Shown piece by piece: positions 6,194 to 8,176 of a stretch of DNA of 8,176 bases. The stretch covers positions 1 to 8,176 of the forward strand of contig DOPG01000018.1 of the NCBI GenBank assembly GCA_003513555.1, written 5' to 3'. The stretch is from Rhodopirellula sp. Lineage in GTDB: Bacteria; Planctomycetota; Planctomycetia; Pirellulales; Pirellulaceae. The notes beneath the pieces were generated by a model. That model had not been told where the DNA came from, did not search any database, and was given only the letters and a program-made list of their open reading frames with translations. The position numbers were made by a program, and so were the translations under genes. Each line of letters begins with the position of its first letter. The first letter of the stretch is position 1.

Positions 6194-7072
6194 ATGAAGG
6201 TATGCATCGTGATTCTCAAGCTGATTGGCCAGTCAAATTCACTTCACTTTCAGGCATTTACGCTGGCAATGCTTATCGGCTTGGTAGGCCAGCCAGTCGA
6301 ATCCATCGCGGATACTGCCTCCCCATCGACGACTGCGACTAGTGCAAATGGTGATGCAAAAAAGAGTTTTTTCAGAAGTAGTTCCAATCGTTCGGGAGTG
6401 GGAAAATCAAGACCAAAGCTCCTGCAACGCCTCCGAGAAAGGCTCTCTGGACTTCCCAAAGGCAATGCCAGCCAGCCCAACGAAGACCAGGCATGGAAGA
6501 CACTCAAAGACGAATGGGTGGTGAGCCAATTCGGTGGCGACGGGCCAGTTGTGATCAAAGACAAACTGATCACCATGGACTTCGGGGATCCGTTAACAGG
6601 AATTCGCTGGGAAGCTGAATTGCCACAAGAAAATTATGAGGTTGAACTTGAAGCTCGGCGGCGTGAGGGATTTGACTTCTTTTGCGCACTTACCTTCCCG
6701 GTAGGAAAAAAACACGTCAGTTTCATTTTAGGAGGATGGGGAGGAGGCGTGGTTGGAATCAGCAGTGTTGATGGTTTTGATGCTAGCGAAAATGAAACAA
6801 CTTCATTTCGAAATTTTAAAACGGATCAATGGTACAAAGTCCGTGCTCGAGTAGACGCCCATCAAATTCAATGCTGGATTGATGATAAACCCGCCGCCGA
6901 GCAGATTCGAAAAGGCCATGAATTCGACATCCGCTATGAAATGGATCAATGTGTTCCGCTGGGTGTTGCCGCATTTCAATGCAAATCTGAAGTGCGAAAC
7001 ATCCGAATACGTAAACTGACGATGTCAGAAATCAAAACTGCTGAAAAAGAAGCCGCAAAACCAACGGAGTGA
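6194..7072 (+). CDS. Exported protein with DUF1080-like (concanavalin-fold) domain
   Basis: From the ATG at 6194 the product has 292 residues. Residues 1-39 look like a long planctomycete-style signal peptide: a basic start (MKVCIVILK), then FQAFTLAMLIGLVG, with a plausible cleavage near SIA-DT (38-41). Residues 40-100 are Ser/Lys/Arg-rich and low complexity. Residues about 105-275 form a beta-rich domain (WVVSQFGGDGPVVIKDKLI, IRWEAELP, YEVELEARR, FCALTFPVG, HVSFILGGWGG, WYKVRARVD, IQCWIDD, GVAAFQ, VRNIRIRKL). This pattern is like DUF1080/laminin-G-type sandwiches common in planctomycete sugar-related proteins. No catalytic residues can be assigned, so sugar binding is a guess. The frame stays open upstream to 6092, but the extra 34 residues (Pro/Thr/Cys-rich) do not look like a signal peptide and would overlap the VanZ upstream region. 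No Shine-Dalgarno is seen. tadA starts 9 bp after the stop. Confidence 0.85.
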   Translation: MKVCIVILKLIGQSNSLHFQAFTLAMLIGLVGQPVESIADTASPSTTATSANGDAKKSFFRSSSNRSGVGKSRPKLLQRLRERLSGLPKGNASQPNEDQAWKTLKDEWVVSQFGGDGPVVIKDKLITMDFGDPLTGIRWEAELPQENYEVELEARRREGFDFFCALTFPVGKKHVSFILGGWGGGVVGISSVDGFDASENETTSFRNFKTDQWYKVRARVDAHQIQCWIDDKPAAEQIRKGHEFDIRYEMDQCVPLGVAAFQCKSEVRNIRIRKLTMSEIKTAEKEAAKPTE

Positions 7073-7081
7073 GAGTCAAGC

Positions 7082-7573
7082 ATGAGCGAGGGATTTCAGG
7101 AAGAGCTTTTTGACGCTGATAACCACTGGATGATGCGGGCATTTGAGCAAGCAAACGAAGCTTTGACTGCGGACGAAGTTCCCGTGGGGGCTGTCATTGT
7201 TCGCGACCACGAGATCATTGCGGCTGCGTCCAATCAGCGAGAGTCACTCCACGATCCCACGGCACATGCGGAGATGATCGCTATCACCCAAGCAGCGGCC
7301 GCGATCTCAGACTGGCGTCTGGAACAAACCACGCTGTATGTCACCTTGGAACCATGCGTGATGTGCGCCGGAGCCATTCTGCAAAGCCGCATTCCCCGGG
7401 TCGTGTTTGGTGCTGCTGACCCAAAAGCAGGCGCGGTTTGCAGTCTTTACGAATTGCTAGCAGACAGCCGCATGAATCACCAATGCTTGGTGACGGGCGG
7501 GGTGCTTGCCGAGCCCTGTGGCCAAATCTTGACAGATTTTTTTCGAGCCAAGCGTGCCTTGAAGCGTAAATGA
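7082..7573 (+). CDS. tadA: tRNA-specific adenosine deaminase (TadA)
   Basis: TadA deaminates adenosine 34 of tRNA-Arg(ACG) to inosine so that one tRNA reads several Arg codons. The 163-residue protein has the cytidine/deoxycytidylate deaminase zinc fold: EVPVGAVIV (32-40), the HAE motif with zinc ligand His62 and catalytic Glu64, and the PCVMC motif with zinc ligands Cys92 and Cys95 (PC-x-x-C). The sequence SRIPRVVFGAADPKAGAV after the second motif and the DFFRAKR tail are typical of TadA rather than of guanine or cytosine deaminases. About 15 extra N-terminal residues precede the first helix (WMMRAFEQANEAL). It lies 9 bp downstream of the exported-protein gene and is probably co-transcribed with it. 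GGAG about 15 bases before the ATG is too distant to be a strong ribosome site. Confidence 0.95.
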   Translation: MSEGFQEELFDADNHWMMRAFEQANEALTADEVPVGAVIVRDHEIIAAASNQRESLHDPTAHAEMIAITQAAAAISDWRLEQTTLYVTLEPCVMCAGAILQSRIPRVVFGAADPKAGAVCSLYELLADSRMNHQCLVTGGVLAEPCGQILTDFFRAKRALKRK

Positions 7574-7853
7574 CAGCATGCCAATGTTGTGAATCTGTGC
7601 CGGTCCTGCAGATTCTCGGACTTTTACTGCTACACTGGCCAAAGAAGCTAACCCTCGCCGGTAAAACCGTCCGATACTATCCGCACAACCCGAAATAAGC
7701 AGACCGGACGCGATGCATTTTGCATGTTGTCTAGGCCAATCTTTTTCGGGGGCACACGGGAATTGCCCACTTGGGTGATGTGTGTAGGGAGGTAGAGCTC
7801 GATTCAATGCCGGACTCTATCGCAAAATTAACTGCAAGACGGTGGAACAAGCG
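7574..7853. other. Long non-coding leader region before the last gene
   Basis: This 280-base gap has no credible full-length gene. It contains the hairpin at 7591-7615, an inverted pair GTCCG (7669-7673) and CGGAC (7705-7709), a 5-bp hairpin ATGCA-TTT-TGCAT near 7713, the small palindrome CCCA-CT-TGGG near 7767, and GGGAGGT at 7787-7793. The last is the best Shine-Dalgarno-like site in the region but is about 60 bases before the downstream ATG. TACACT (7631-7636) resembles a -10 box but has no matching -35. The spacing suggests a promoter for the last gene lies here, but I cannot fix it. Confidence 0.4.
7591..7615 (+). terminator. Candidate hairpin terminator after tadA
   Basis: GAATCTG (7591-7597) is perfectly complementary to CAGATTC (7609-7615) with an 11-base loop, 17 bases after the tadA stop. 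It is followed by TCGGACTTTTA, so there is only a short T run several bases away. The position fits transcript termination, but the weak T tract makes it doubtful. Confidence 0.35.
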
Positions 7854-7863
7854 ATGTCGGTAA
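7807..7863 (+). CDS. Possible 18-residue upstream leader ORF (speculative)
   Basis: ATG at 7807 opens an 18-codon frame ending in TAA at 7861-7863, which overlaps the ATG (7854) of the exported-protein gene in another frame. A strong Shine-Dalgarno-like GGGAGGT lies 13 bases before it, which is longer than ideal. The peptide (MPDSIAKLTARRWNKRCR) is basic and resembles nothing known to me. Overlap of its stop with the next start would allow translational coupling. Chance is a fair alternative for a frame this short. Confidence 0.2.
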   Translation: MPDSIAKLTARRWNKRCR

Positions 7864-8176
7864 GGAAGCTGGCTTCAGGCGTACTCGCGGCACTAGCTCT
7901 TCTGGGCGGTGCTGGAATTGCGGACGCCAAAGACCCAATTAACGTGGTCGACCCATTTGAATTTGACCCAGATTTTCGCTGGTTCGAACCAGTTTACGAT
8001 TTAGATCTTCTCGATATGAAACCCGAGAAACGGGCACATACCGGTTGGTTCGCTACCTACGACCGACTCAACCTCTACGCTGGCCGGCCGGAGGTTTTCA
8101 AGCCCGACACGGGCGAGAACCGACTCGACGGTGGCTGGGGAAATCGTTACGAGGTCGGGTTCATGCTACCCGGTGA
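7854..8176 (+). CDS. Exported planctomycete protein, N-terminal part (cut by window end)
   Basis: The frame is open from ATG at 7854 to the end of the window (107 codons visible, no stop). Residues 1-26 form a clear signal peptide: basic MSVRK, hydrophobic LASGVLAALALLGGAGI, and cleavage at ADA-KD. The mature start is acidic (DPFEFDPDFRWFEPVYDLDLLDMKPEK) and is followed by the aromatic stretch TGWFATYDRLNLYAGRPE and GGWGNRYEVGFMLPG. This pattern is reminiscent of planctomycete outer-membrane beta-barrel-like proteins (BBP7-like), a recollection of family style and not a proven assignment. GGTGG eight bases before the ATG may serve as a weak ribosome site; GTG at 7842 is an alternative start. 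The frame is blocked upstream by a TAG at 7785. Confidence 0.82.
   Translation, partial: MSVRKLASGVLAALALLGGAGIADAKDPINVVDPFEFDPDFRWFEPVYDLDLLDMKPEKRAHTGWFATYDRLNLYAGRPEVFKPDTGENRLDGGWGNRYEVGFMLPG

Noticed and set aside
7574..7853. Signal recognition particle RNA gene next to tadA, as in Bacillus
   Set aside because: The conserved GGTCAGGTCCGGAAGGAAGCAGCC-type core is not present in this gap; GGTAAGGAAGC at 7859 lies inside the signal-peptide coding sequence and lacks the surrounding helix.

Overview
The window looks like an ordinary, mostly housekeeping stretch of a bacterial chromosome. It most resembles a planctomycete of the Pirellulaceae/Rhodopirellula type. That placement is an inference from three things: small secreted proteins with long, non-classical signal peptides, a DUF1080/laminin-G-like secreted protein, and few convincing Shine-Dalgarno sites in front of otherwise well-conserved genes. 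No rRNA, tRNA, CRISPR array, insertion sequence or phage gene was seen.

Layout. Bases 1-345 hold no confident gene; they contain a possible 3' end of a leftward-truncated reading frame, a perfect 13-bp inverted repeat and an 18-bp tandem repeat. Bases 346-711 (minus) encode a cysteine-rich DUF2237 protein with a plausible promoter at 753-782. Bases 712-1204 are gene-free. Bases 1205-3586 (plus) encode a complete PcrA/UvrD-type superfamily 1 DNA helicase. After a 211-bp gap come purE (3798-4304) and purK (4356-5519), the paired enzymes of the bacterial CO2-fixing step of purine synthesis. A VanZ-like membrane protein (5602-6036, minus) converges on purK. Divergent from it is a secreted protein with a concanavalin-fold-like domain (6194-7072), followed after only 9 bp by tadA (7082-7573), the tRNA adenosine deaminase. 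After a 280-bp non-coding gap, the window ends inside a gene for an exported protein (7854 onward) that is cut by the window edge.

How the genes work together. Only purE and purK form a clear functional pair: PurK makes N5-CAIR and PurE isomerises it to CAIR. The secreted-protein/tadA pair is probably co-transcribed by position but has no obvious functional link. The helicase (DNA repair), TadA (decoding) and DUF2237 protein are independent. No new multi-gene system is supported. The parts least explained are the repeat-rich first 150 bases, the structured leader upstream of the helicase, and the long leader with a possible small upstream reading frame before the last gene.
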